Assembly (NCBI RefSeq): GCF_020889685.1
Contig: NZ_JACMYO010000010.1
Coordinates: forward strand, 20,278 to 84,277
DNA: 64,000 nucleotides
Reading direction: 5' to 3'
DNA from: Bradyrhizobium oropedii
Lineage (GTDB): Bacteria > Pseudomonadota > Alphaproteobacteria > Rhizobiales > Xanthobacteraceae
The notes below the pieces were generated by a model that was given only the letters and a program-made list of their open reading frames with translations, had not been told where the DNA came from and did no database searches. Below are positions 50,721-57,786 of this stretch, one piece after another. The position numbers were made by a program, and so were the translations under genes. Position 1 is the stretch's first letter; the number at the start of each line of letters is the position of its first letter.

Positions 50721-50897
50721 ATGGCCCGAAAGCCGCGGTGGTCGTTCAAGGAGGACCGACGACTGATGGAACTGGCACGCTCCTCAAAGTCGCTGGAGGA
50801 GGTCGTGAAAGCGACCGGCCGCTCGCCGGAGCGAATCAAGAAGATGGCGATGCGCCTCGGCCTCTCGATCAAGCCGCGTAGCTCCATCAAGAAATAA
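50721..50897 (+). CDS. Small SANT/Myb-like DNA-binding protein, 58 aa
   Basis: A 58-aa basic protein. RWSFKEDRRLMELARSSKSL followed by EEVVKATGRSPERIKKMAMR LG is a Myb/SANT-like helix-turn-helix pattern, then a Lys-rich end. ATG at 50721. It could be a small regulator; targets unknown. Confidence 0.62.
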   Translation: MARKPRWSFKEDRRLMELARSSKSLEEVVKATGRSPERIKKMAMRLGLSIKPRSSIKK

Positions 50898-50995
50898 TTT
50901 GAAATACGGCCGCAGCGTCGACCCGGCCCACCACAGCTGCCGCGAGCGAAGAGCGCAGCGGTTCGCGTGAAGACGACGCGTCAGAAAGCTAGAAC

Positions 50996-51256
50996 CTAGA
51001 GCTCCGGCGGACAATCGTCCTTCGCCCGTACCGGGATCACCTTGAGCTCGCCCTCGGCCTCACGCTCGGTCCCGGCGGTGCGGGTGCAAGTGGTCAGCAC
51101 GAAAGCCACCCGGCTGCATTGCCACGCCGGCCCGAGCGCCGCGCTCGACACCGGTTCGGGCGACGCCAGCGCCAGGGACAGATACGCAACCAAAACGGCA
51201 CCCGCCGCGCCTGCGGCAGCCAGCGCCGCGCCCTTTCCGGACCACAGCTTTGACAT
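50996..51256 (-). CDS. Small single-span membrane or exported protein, 86 aa
   Basis: From MSKLW it has a hydrophobic segment (GAALAAAGAAGAVLVAYLSL ALA) and a periplasmic tail with CSRVAFVLTTCTRTAG and a final Cys (DDCPPEL). Two or three Cys could pair. Unknown function; no partner nearby. Confidence 0.55.
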   Translation of the reverse strand: MSKLWSGKGAALAAAGAAGAVLVAYLSLALASPEPVSSAALGPAWQCSRVAFVLTTCTRTAGTEREAEGELKVIPVRAKDDCPPEL

Positions 51257-51402
51257 CATGGCCTTGGTTCCCGCCGATCTCTGGGAATAGATGAGGCAGC
51301 CCGCCCGTCCGCGTGTGACTGGAATCACAACCGGGACCAAACAGTTCAGCCCGAGTCTTCACGGGAGATGTGGGATCGATATTGCACTGCCGCAAGGCTG
51401 GG

Positions 51403-51579
51403 TCAGCGCGCCGGCTCGATCACATTGCAGTTGGTCCGGCCCGACATCAGGCAATCCTGCATCTTGCTCGCCGCCGTCAGGTTGCGCGCAAGCCAAAGTC
51501 CGACCGCGAGCATGACGACCGCGACCAGCAGTCCGATCAGCGCGCCGCGGCGATTGCCTCCGTCTTCGGATTCGCTCAT
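51403..51579 (-). CDS. Small membrane-anchored protein, 58 aa
   Basis: A short cytoplasmic start (MSESEDGGNRRG), one membrane span (ALIGLLVAVVMLAVGLWLAR) and a periplasmic tail with KMQDCLMSGRTNCNVIEPAR, a two-Cys motif I recognise from small Bradyrhizobium proteins. Function unknown. Confidence 0.65.
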   Translation of the reverse strand: MSESEDGGNRRGALIGLLVAVVMLAVGLWLARNLTAASKMQDCLMSGRTNCNVIEPAR

Positions 51580-51759
51580 GCCGCTTCGGTTCCCAATTGC
51601 CGTCGCCCGCATCATGACCGTTTGCACGGTTGCGTGCGATCAATTCTGCAACAGTCGCCCAACGAAATGCGCACATGCAGCCGTCGGCACCGCAATTCCA
51701 TTGCGGGCTGCCACAACTCGCGAAAAACTACGCGCTGAAGTGGAGCGCGTGCGCGGGGC

Positions 51760-52047
51760 GTGCCAGTGAGCGAGCAAGAAGCGACCTACGACTATCAGCG
51801 TTACAGGCAGCTGCTATCGGAAGCTGTCGACGAGACCAGCAGGCTGCGGCTGATCAGCCTCCTGATCACCGAAAAGGCCCGCGACAGGCTGGAAGCCCAG
51901 CGCGTCTCGGACCGGAGCGCGATGACCGCCGAGACCGTCGCCAAGGTGTTGGGCACCAAGGTCTTGGACATCAAGGTCTTGGGCACCAAGATCTCGGGCA
52001 CCAAGGTCTCGGGCAACGGGCGGCGCGAGCAGTTTCAGCGCGGCTAG
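51760..52047 (+). CDS. Hypothetical protein with five-unit pentapeptide repeat tail, 95 aa
   Basis: A 95-aa protein with a GTG start (51760, or 51766). The first ~60 residues (YDYQRYRQLLSEAVDETSRL ... EKARDRLEAQRVSDRSAMTA) form a helical domain typical of short rhizobial proteins. The tail is five pentapeptides (VLGTK, VLDIK, VLGTK, ISGTK, VSGNG) from a 15-bp tandem repeat, unlike the usual ending of this type of protein. Confidence 0.65.
   Translation: MPVSEQEATYDYQRYRQLLSEAVDETSRLRLISLLITEKARDRLEAQRVSDRSAMTAETVAKVLGTKVLDIKVLGTKISGTKVSGNGRREQFQRG
51946..52020 (+). repeat. 15-bp tandem repeat, five units
   Basis: Units at 51946, 51961, 51976, 51991 and 52006; consensus GTCTTGGGCACCAAG. All are in the reading frame of the 95-aa gene, so copy changes would add or remove five residues at a time without breaking it. 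Confidence 0.92.
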
Positions 52048-52263
52048 GCAGACGGCAGCCTCGGTGACCAACCACTCACCACGCCGGCGGCGAGGTGGGC
52101 GCAAGTGGGCCCAAATGCTGCCATCCGCCATTTGCCGTCCGCTCATATCTCCCTTGCTCCACAGCCCACCGTTCACCACTGGCATTTTCGTCGCCTTTCA
52201 CTTATTGAAGCGCCGAACCGACCCCAATCCATCACCCGAACAGAAAGCAGCAAGGCTTCCTCT

Positions 52264-52620
52264 ATGAGTGGCTTCAAGGAACCGGGTTTTGCCGACCGCC
52301 AAAAAACGGCCCTGCAGGCGCGGCAAGACCTCCTCAACAAATTTCGCTCCCAGCCGGGGGCTGACGATCCGACCGTGAAGGCCCGCGCCGAAGAGCGCGC
52401 GGCGATCGCCGACCGCCGCGCCAAGGCCAAGGAAGCCCGTGAGGCCGAGAAGGCTGAACAGAAGCGGCGCGAGGAAGAGGCCGCCGCAGCCGAGGCCGCG
52501 CGGATCGCGCGCGAGAAGGAAGAGGAAGCCGCCCGTGAGGAGGCGGTGCTCGCGGACCAGAAGGCCAAGCGCGACGCCCGCTACGCGGCGCGTAAGGAAC
52601 GCGGCAAGAAGAAGCGCTAA
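52264..52620 (+). CDS. DUF6481 family charged helical protein
   Basis: A 118-aa protein, almost wholly charged helix. MSGFKEPGFADRQKTALQAR QDLLNKFR is the family start; a long EAREAEKAEQKRREEEAAAA EAARIAREKEEEAAREEAVL coiled-coil-like stretch and a final ARYAARKERGKKKR basic end follow. I recognise it as DUF6481. Its role is unknown. It is followed by a strong hairpin terminator. Confidence 0.82.
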   Translation: MSGFKEPGFADRQKTALQARQDLLNKFRSQPGADDPTVKARAEERAAIADRRAKAKEAREAEKAEQKRREEEAAAAEAARIAREKEEEAAREEAVLADQKAKRDARYAARKERGKKKR

Positions 52621-52629
52621 GGCGCAACC

Positions 52630-52652
52630 AGGCCCGCCGCGACGGCGGGCCT
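52630..52652. terminator. Hairpin between convergent genes
   Basis: A perfect 10-bp stem AGGCCCGCCG / CGGCGGGCCT with a 3-nt CGA loop. It lies between the ends of two convergent genes and could serve both. There is no T-run, so it is not classical. Confidence 0.6.
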
Positions 52653-52676
52653 GCAGACGATGAGCGATGGCGGCAA

Positions 52677-52925
52677 TCAGTTCTTCTTCATGCCGTCGTC
52701 TTTCTTCATCATCGCGCCGCCGTCCTTCTTCATGGCGTCGTCCTTCTTCATCATGCCACCGTCCTTCTTCATGGCATCCTTGGACATCGCATCCTTGGAC
52801 ATCGTGTCTTCTTTCTTCATCGCGTCGTCCTTGCCCATCTTGTCCTGAGCGAAGGCGGCGGGCGCCAGCGCCAGGCTGAACGAGAGCAGCGCGGCGGAAA
52901 GGCCGAGGCGGGTCTTGGTGGTCAT
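52677..52925 (-). CDS. Pentapeptide MxKDx repeat protein
   Basis: An 82-aa exported protein. After a signal peptide (MTTKTRLGLSAALLSFSLAL APAAFA) the whole mature part is MxKDx/MKKDD repeats (KDDAMKKEDTMSKDAMSKDA MKKDGG and so on). This matches the penta_MxKDx family. Composition suggests an extended, highly charged, methionine-rich periplasmic protein, perhaps metal- or copper-binding; this is a guess. Confidence 0.85.
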   Translation of the reverse strand: MTTKTRLGLSAALLSFSLALAPAAFAQDKMGKDDAMKKEDTMSKDAMSKDAMKKDGGMMKKDDAMKKDGGAMMKKDDGMKKN

Positions 52926-53246
52926 GTCGATGATCCCTTGTGTGGTCGAATGTGAGCGCGACGACTTGCCGCTCTCTGCTCGACGCACTTGCACCGCCCG
53001 TTGTTACCTCCAATAACGATTTCTTGAAGCAACGCTGCACGCACGCCCGGACGTTTGGTCGCGCGAGGGTTGAGTGGCGGCGCGGTGCCATCGCGCGGCA
53101 GTGTGCGCCGCAGCAACGGCAGGACTTGCTGCACTATCAGGGCGCCTCGAACTATCAGACTAGAGAATTTTCACGCCAAGACCGGCTAAGCTGAAGCGCC
53201 GTGCCGGCCTAACAGCCACTCAAGAAGCTCTTCAGGGGAAACAACC
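52926..53246. other. Divergent region before TRAP operon
   Basis: 321 bp with no convincing gene. It should hold promoters for the MxKDx gene (leftward) and dctP (rightward). The dctP start has AGGGGA ~9 nt upstream. Confidence 0.45.
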
Positions 53247-54269
53247 ATGCTCACACGCCGCCACGTCCTCGCTTCCGCCCTCGCCGCACCCGCGATCCTG
53301 CGGATGGGCGTCGGGACCGCGCATGCCGCGACCACGCTGAAGATCTCGCATCAGTTTCCCGGCGGCACTATCGACAAGGGCGACTTCCGCGACAGGTTGT
53401 GCCGGATGTTCGCGGCCGAGGTCGCCAAGCGCTCGGGCGGCGACCTCACCGCAGAGGTCTATCCGAACTCGTCGCTGATCAAGACCAACGCGCAGTTCTC
53501 GGCGATGCGCAAGGGCGCGCTCGACCTCAGCCTCTACCCGATGCCCTATGCCGGCGGCGAATTGCCGGAGACCAATATCGGCCTGATGCCGGGCCTGGTG
53601 ACGACCTACGACCAGGGTCTGCGCTGGAAGAAGGAGCCGGTCGGCAAAGCATTGAGCGACTTCCTCGCCGACAAGGGCATCCTGCTGATCTCCTGGGTCT
53701 GGCAGGCCGGCGGCGTCGCCAGCCGCTCCAAGGCGATCGTGGCACCCGAGGACGCCAAGGGCCTCAAGGTGCGTGGCGGCTCGCGCGAGATGGACATGGT
53801 GCTGCAGACCGCCGGCGCCGCCGTGCTGTCCGTGCCGTCCAACGAGATCTACGCCGCAATGCAGACCGGTGCCTGCGACGCCGGTATCACCTCCTCGACC
53901 AGCCTGATCTCGTTCCGCCTCGAGGAGGTCGCGAAGTCGCTGACCTCGGGTGCGGGCGCTTCCTACTGGTTCATGCTGGAGCCGTTGATGATGTCGAAGG
54001 CGATCTTCGACAAGCTGCCGAAGAACCAGCAGGACATCATCCTCGCTGTCGGCACCGAGCTCGAGGCGTTCGGCCGCAAGGGCGCGCAGGATGACGATGC
54101 CGAAGTGGCCAAGGTCTATGAGAAGGCCGGCGCCAAAGTCAGCGCGCTCGATGCTGCCGTTGTCGGCAAGTGGCGCGACATCGCGCGCGACACCGCCTGG
54201 AAGGACTACGGCGCCAAGACGGCGACGGCAGCCAACCTGCTGAAGCTCGCAAGCGACGTCGCCGCATGA
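53247..54269 (+). CDS. TRAP transporter substrate-binding protein DctP
   Basis: A 340-aa periplasmic binding protein of the DctP family that delivers organic acids to the TRAP permease. The signal peptide has a twin-arginine-like start (MLTRRHVLASALAAPAILRM). The mature part has TLKISHQFPGGTIDKGDFRD, FAAEVAKRSGGDLTAEVYPN SSL, KGLKVRGGSREMDMVLQTAG and MQTGACDAGITSSTSL, typical of the family. It overlaps dctQ by 4 nt. The substrate is probably a sugar acid or carboxylate; the sequence does not say which. Confidence 0.9.
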   Translation: MLTRRHVLASALAAPAILRMGVGTAHAATTLKISHQFPGGTIDKGDFRDRLCRMFAAEVAKRSGGDLTAEVYPNSSLIKTNAQFSAMRKGALDLSLYPMPYAGGELPETNIGLMPGLVTTYDQGLRWKKEPVGKALSDFLADKGILLISWVWQAGGVASRSKAIVAPEDAKGLKVRGGSREMDMVLQTAGAAVLSVPSNEIYAAMQTGACDAGITSSTSLISFRLEEVAKSLTSGAGASYWFMLEPLMMSKAIFDKLPKNQQDIILAVGTELEAFGRKGAQDDDAEVAKVYEKAGAKVSALDAAVVGKWRDIARDTAWKDYGAKTATAANLLKLASDVAA

Positions 54270-54820
54270 TGCATGGTCCGGTCGCGGATCAGGCTGAAGC
54301 CGCAAGCACGGCGGCGGGCAATACGCCCGTGGCCATGCTTGGACGCGCGCTGTCCGTCTGCAACAACATCATCGTGGTGTTCGCCGCGCTCGCATTGATC
54401 GCGGCCTGCGTGATCCTGAGCTACAGCGTGCTCGGCCGCGCCCTGTTCCATAGCCCGAACTACTGGCAGGACGAGGCCGCCGTGTTCCTGCTGGTCGGCG
54501 CCACCTTCATGACCTCGGCCTATGTCCAGAGCCAGCGTGGCCATGTCAGCATCGAGGCGTTCGTCGGACTGCTCTCGGCGCGTGCCAACAGCATCAGGCT
54601 GTGGCTGGTCGATGTCGCGAGCTTTGCGTTCTGCACCTTCTTCGCCTGGAAGTCCTGGACCCTGGCGCACGAGGCCTATGTCGACGGCCAGGTGTCGAAC
54701 TCGATGTGGTCACCGCCGCTTGCCATCCCCTATGGGCTGATGGCGCTGGGCATGACGCTGCTCTGCGTGCAGCTGTTGTTGCAAATCCTCATTCCGCTGC
54801 CTGGTGGCGCGCGTCGATGA
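54266..54820 (+). CDS. TRAP transporter small permease DctQ
   Basis: A 184-aa membrane protein with four spans. ILSYSVLGRALFHSPNYWQD EAAVFLLVGATFMTSAYVQ and RGHVSIEAFVGLLS are the DctQ signature. It begins inside the dctP stop and ends overlapping dctM by 4 nt. It pairs with DctM to form the membrane complex. Confidence 0.92.
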   Translation: MMHGPVADQAEAASTAAGNTPVAMLGRALSVCNNIIVVFAALALIAACVILSYSVLGRALFHSPNYWQDEAAVFLLVGATFMTSAYVQSQRGHVSIEAFVGLLSARANSIRLWLVDVASFAFCTFFAWKSWTLAHEAYVDGQVSNSMWSPPLAIPYGLMALGMTLLCVQLLLQILIPLPGGARR

Positions 54821-56175
54821 CCGTGTTTGGTGTTGGCATCTCCTACGGGCTTGCCACCCTGCTTGCGATGTTCTCCGGCATGCCGATCGCATTCGCGCTC
54901 GGTGCGGTCGCGGTCGTGTTCATGGCGATCTACATGCCGGCGGCCTCGCTCGATACGGTGACGCAGAACGTCTACGAGGAGATGGCCTCGATCACACTGC
55001 TGTCGATCCCGCTGTTCATCCTGAAGGGCGCGGCGATCGGCAAGTCGCGCGCCGGTCAGGATCTCTACTCGGCGCTGCACGCCTGGCTGCACCGCGTGCC
55101 CGGCGGCCTCGGTGTCGCCAACGTGTTCGCCTGCGCGCTGTTCGCGGCGATGGCCGGCTCCTCGCCCGCGACCTGCTCGGCGATCGGCTCGGCCGGCATT
55201 CCGGAGATGCGCAAGCGCGGTTATTCCGGCGGCTTTGCCGCGGGGATCATCGCCGCCGGCGGCACGCTCGGCATCCTGCTGCCGCCCTCGATCACGATGA
55301 TCCTGTTCGCCGTCGCGGCCGAGAAATCGCTGGGACGGCTGTTTCTCGCCGGCATCGGCCCGGGACTGCTGCTGGTGTCGCTGTTCGGCCTCTACGCCGT
55401 GTTCCGCTTCCGCAAGGAATACGCGATGGCCAAGGCCGCCTATGACGCGACCGGCAAGGATGCCGCGATCCTGCAACGCGACGAGTTCACCATGGCCGAG
55501 CGCTTCAGCGCGCTGCCGCGCGTGATCCCGTTCGTGTTGCTGTTGACCGGCGTGATGATCGCGCTCTATGGCGGCTACGCCACGCCGTCGGAAACCGCCG
55601 GCCTCGGCGGCCTGCTGGCGCTCGGGCTGATCGCCGTGATCTACAGCGTGTGGAAACCGAGCGACCTGTCGCCGATCCTGAAATCGACGATCCGCGAATC
55701 CACCATGCTGATGCTGATCATCGGCATGTCGCTGCTGTACTCCTACGTGATGAGCTATCTGCACATCTCGCAGTCGGCGGCGGAGGCGATCGTCGCGATG
55801 CACCTGCCGCGCTGGGAGCTGTTGTTTGCGATCCTCGTGATGGTGATCGTGCTCGGCTTCTTCCTGCCGCCGGTCTCGATCATCCTGATGACCGCGCCGA
55901 TCATCCTGCCGCCGCTGCGCGCGGCAGAGTTCGACATCATCTGGTTCGGCATCGTCATGACCATCGTGATGGAGATGGGCCTGATCCACCCACCGGTCGG
56001 CCTCAACATCTTCGTCATCCGCAACGTCGCGCCCGACATCCCGCTGAGCGAGGTGATCTGGGGCACGCTGCCGTTCGTGCTGCTGATGATGTTCGCAGTG
56101 CTGATGCTCTGCTTCTTCCCGGAGATATCGACCTGGCTGCCGAACCTGGTGATGGGGCCGGACGGCGGGCGCTAG
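54817..56175 (+). CDS. TRAP transporter large permease DctM
   Basis: A 452-aa, ~12-span membrane protein. It has GMPIAFALGAVAVVFMAIYM, LLSIPLFILKGAAIGKS, LFAAMAGSSPATCSAIGSAG IPEMRKRGYSGGFAAGIIAA GGTLGILLPPSITMI and a C-terminal GLIHPPVGLNIFVI, all DctM marks. The three genes are coupled by 4-nt overlaps, the normal order dctPQM. The ion used (Na+ or H+) is not clear. Confidence 0.93.
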   Translation: MTVFGVGISYGLATLLAMFSGMPIAFALGAVAVVFMAIYMPAASLDTVTQNVYEEMASITLLSIPLFILKGAAIGKSRAGQDLYSALHAWLHRVPGGLGVANVFACALFAAMAGSSPATCSAIGSAGIPEMRKRGYSGGFAAGIIAAGGTLGILLPPSITMILFAVAAEKSLGRLFLAGIGPGLLLVSLFGLYAVFRFRKEYAMAKAAYDATGKDAAILQRDEFTMAERFSALPRVIPFVLLLTGVMIALYGGYATPSETAGLGGLLALGLIAVIYSVWKPSDLSPILKSTIRESTMLMLIIGMSLLYSYVMSYLHISQSAAEAIVAMHLPRWELLFAILVMVIVLGFFLPPVSIILMTAPIILPPLRAAEFDIIWFGIVMTIVMEMGLIHPPVGLNIFVIRNVAPDIPLSEVIWGTLPFVLLMMFAVLMLCFFPEISTWLPNLVMGPDGGR

Positions 56176-56202
56176 CGCGTCCGTGAGCGACCTGGCTACC
56201 GG

Positions 56203-56343
56203 TCAGGCCGCTTCCTGCTCCCTTGCCGCCAGAGCCAGCTCGATCCGGCGGACCAGCAGCGCGGTCGGACGTCCCTCGCGCTGCAGCCGGCGGAGCTCGT
56301 TCCATAGCCTGATGATTTCGCGGTCTCGCTCGGCGTCCATGGC
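56203..56343 (-). CDS. Small helical hypothetical protein, 46 aa
   Basis: MDAERDREIIRLWNELRRLQ then REGRPTALLVRRIELALAAR EQEAA, a compact charged helical pair. GGGAGA is 5-6 nt before the ATG. Convergent with dctM, 27 bp away. No function is known. Confidence 0.6.
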   Translation of the reverse strand, partial: AMDAERDREIIRLWNELRRLQREGRPTALLVRRIELALAAREQEAA

Positions 56344-56452
56344 ATTCTCCCGGGGCGCCTCAATATGAACGAAACAAGAACAAAATTCAAGATCAAAGCG
56401 GCCCGATCCGGCAAGGCTGGAACCAGACGGCCGCGGCGCGATTGGGTCCTTC

Positions 56453-56620
56453 ATGAAAATGGCCAAGGCAATTCGCAAGCAGGCCCAGACCGCGGAACGG
56501 GTTGCGTCGGCAACGGCCGACGCAATTGTCGCCGATCAGATGCGCTCGCTGGCCCGCGCCTTCAGAAGCCAGGCGGACATCCTGAAGAAGAAAGAGAAGA
56601 AAAAGAAGAAGCAGTCCTAG
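56453..56620 (+). CDS. Small basic protein, 55 aa
   Basis: A helical 55-aa protein (MKMAKAIRKQAQTAERVASA TADAIVADQM RSLARAFRSQ ADILKKKEKK) with a poly-Lys tail (KKKEKKKKKQS). A DNA- or RNA-binding role is plausible from charge alone. Convergent with the SMP-30 gene. Confidence 0.6.
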   Translation: MKMAKAIRKQAQTAERVASATADAIVADQMRSLARAFRSQADILKKKEKKKKKQS

Positions 56621-56635
56621 CTCTCGGGCAACGGC

Positions 56636-57481
56636 TCAGGGATAGCCATCACCCGGCGTGTCGACCTCGACGACATCGATCCGCGACACCGATTTGCCTT
56701 TCCGCAGTTCCTCGTAGGACGTCTCCGCGCTCAGGCAGAACAACGTGCTGCGCTCCGTGCCGCCGAGCGCACAGGCGAGCGCACGACGGCCGGGTACCGT
56801 GACGCGCGCACGCTCCACACCGTTGCGATCGATCCGGACAAACGCATCTTCGGTGAACGACGCGACCCAGACCGCCCCCTCGCGATCGAGGCAGATGCCG
56901 TCTGGTTCGTTGACGCTGCCGAGCCGCCTGCGAAGGCTCAGGCCGCCGTCAGGCGCGATGTCGTAGTCCGCGAGCATAGCACCATCCATTTCGGCGACGA
57001 CGAGCCGACGATGGTCGGACGAGACCGCAATGCCATTGGGGAAACGCAGGCCGTCCGCGACGACGCGGGCATTGCCGTCGGGCATCACGAGGATGATCCT
57101 CCCGACGGCGCCACGGCCGTCCGGCGGCGGCAGATTGAAGCCGAGATCGCCGACATAGGCGCGCCCCTGCCCGTCGACGATCATGTCGTCGATCGTGCCG
57201 GTCGCGACCTCTGACAGGTCGGCATAGAGCGTCAGCCCCCCGCCGGAAAAACGCAGCAGTCGCTTCCTGAACATCGTCAGCACGACGATATCGCCATCAG
57301 GAAGCACACCGAGGCCGCACGGCGTGTCGTCGGTCACCCCTGCATGTTCCAGCAAGTCGCCCGACGGACTGATGCTGAGCAGCGTCCGTGCCATGCAGTC
57401 GACGAACCACAGCCGCCCGCGATGCCAGCGCGGGCCTTCGAAATAGCGGCCCCCGTCAAGGATGGTTGTGAGGCCGGGCAT
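56636..57481 (-). CDS. SMP-30/gluconolactonase-like protein
   Basis: A 281-aa six-bladed beta-propeller of the SMP-30/Gre/LRE family, lactone hydrolases that open sugar lactones. It has TILDGGRYFEGPRWHRGRLW FVD at the N-terminus (metal Glu in FEGPRW), DTPCGLGVLPDGDIVVLTMF, TIDDMIVDGQGRAYVGDLGF, RFPNGIAVSSDHRRLVVAEM (Asn) and NEPDGICLDREGAVWVASF (Asp). The ATG at 57481 is chosen over longer leaders. Together with TRAP and dgoKA it may form a sugar-acid set. Confidence 0.86.
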   Translation of the reverse strand: MPGLTTILDGGRYFEGPRWHRGRLWFVDCMARTLLSISPSGDLLEHAGVTDDTPCGLGVLPDGDIVVLTMFRKRLLRFSGGGLTLYADLSEVATGTIDDMIVDGQGRAYVGDLGFNLPPPDGRGAVGRIILVMPDGNARVVADGLRFPNGIAVSSDHRRLVVAEMDGAMLADYDIAPDGGLSLRRRLGSVNEPDGICLDREGAVWVASFTEDAFVRIDRNGVERARVTVPGRRALACALGGTERSTLFCLSAETSYEELRKGKSVSRIDVVEVDTPGDGYP

Positions 57482-57786
57482 CACGACGCCCCGAATGGCA
57501 ACAAGTGATCTATCTGTGACATCGGCAACCCCCGCGGCGCGCTTGCAACGAGGGTACATCCCCGATGGAACCGAGCAAAGTGGGGCGCCATCTGTCCGCT
57601 CTTCACCCGTATAAACCCCGGTTCCCGCGGGTTCCGCCAGTGCTATTCTATATTTCGCCGCGTTTCCCTGTTGAGTTGCAGCAGCATTAACACTCGAGAA
57701 TCGAGGGTAGTGATAATCTGCGGCGGTTGTGCCGCCGTATGACGCGTTCTGTTTGTGCCTCATGGTTTCTCAGGGGGGACCAGGGA
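57482..57786. other. Divergent non-coding region
   Basis: 305 bp between the SMP-30 and transglycosylase genes with no gene. It should carry both promoters. An in-frame extension of the SMP-30 gene exists but shows no homology-like features. Confidence 0.45.

Noticed and set aside
52940..53194. 84-codon plus frame before dctP
   Set aside because: Starts inside the promoter region of the MxKDx gene, has no ribosome-binding site and composition unlike a real protein.
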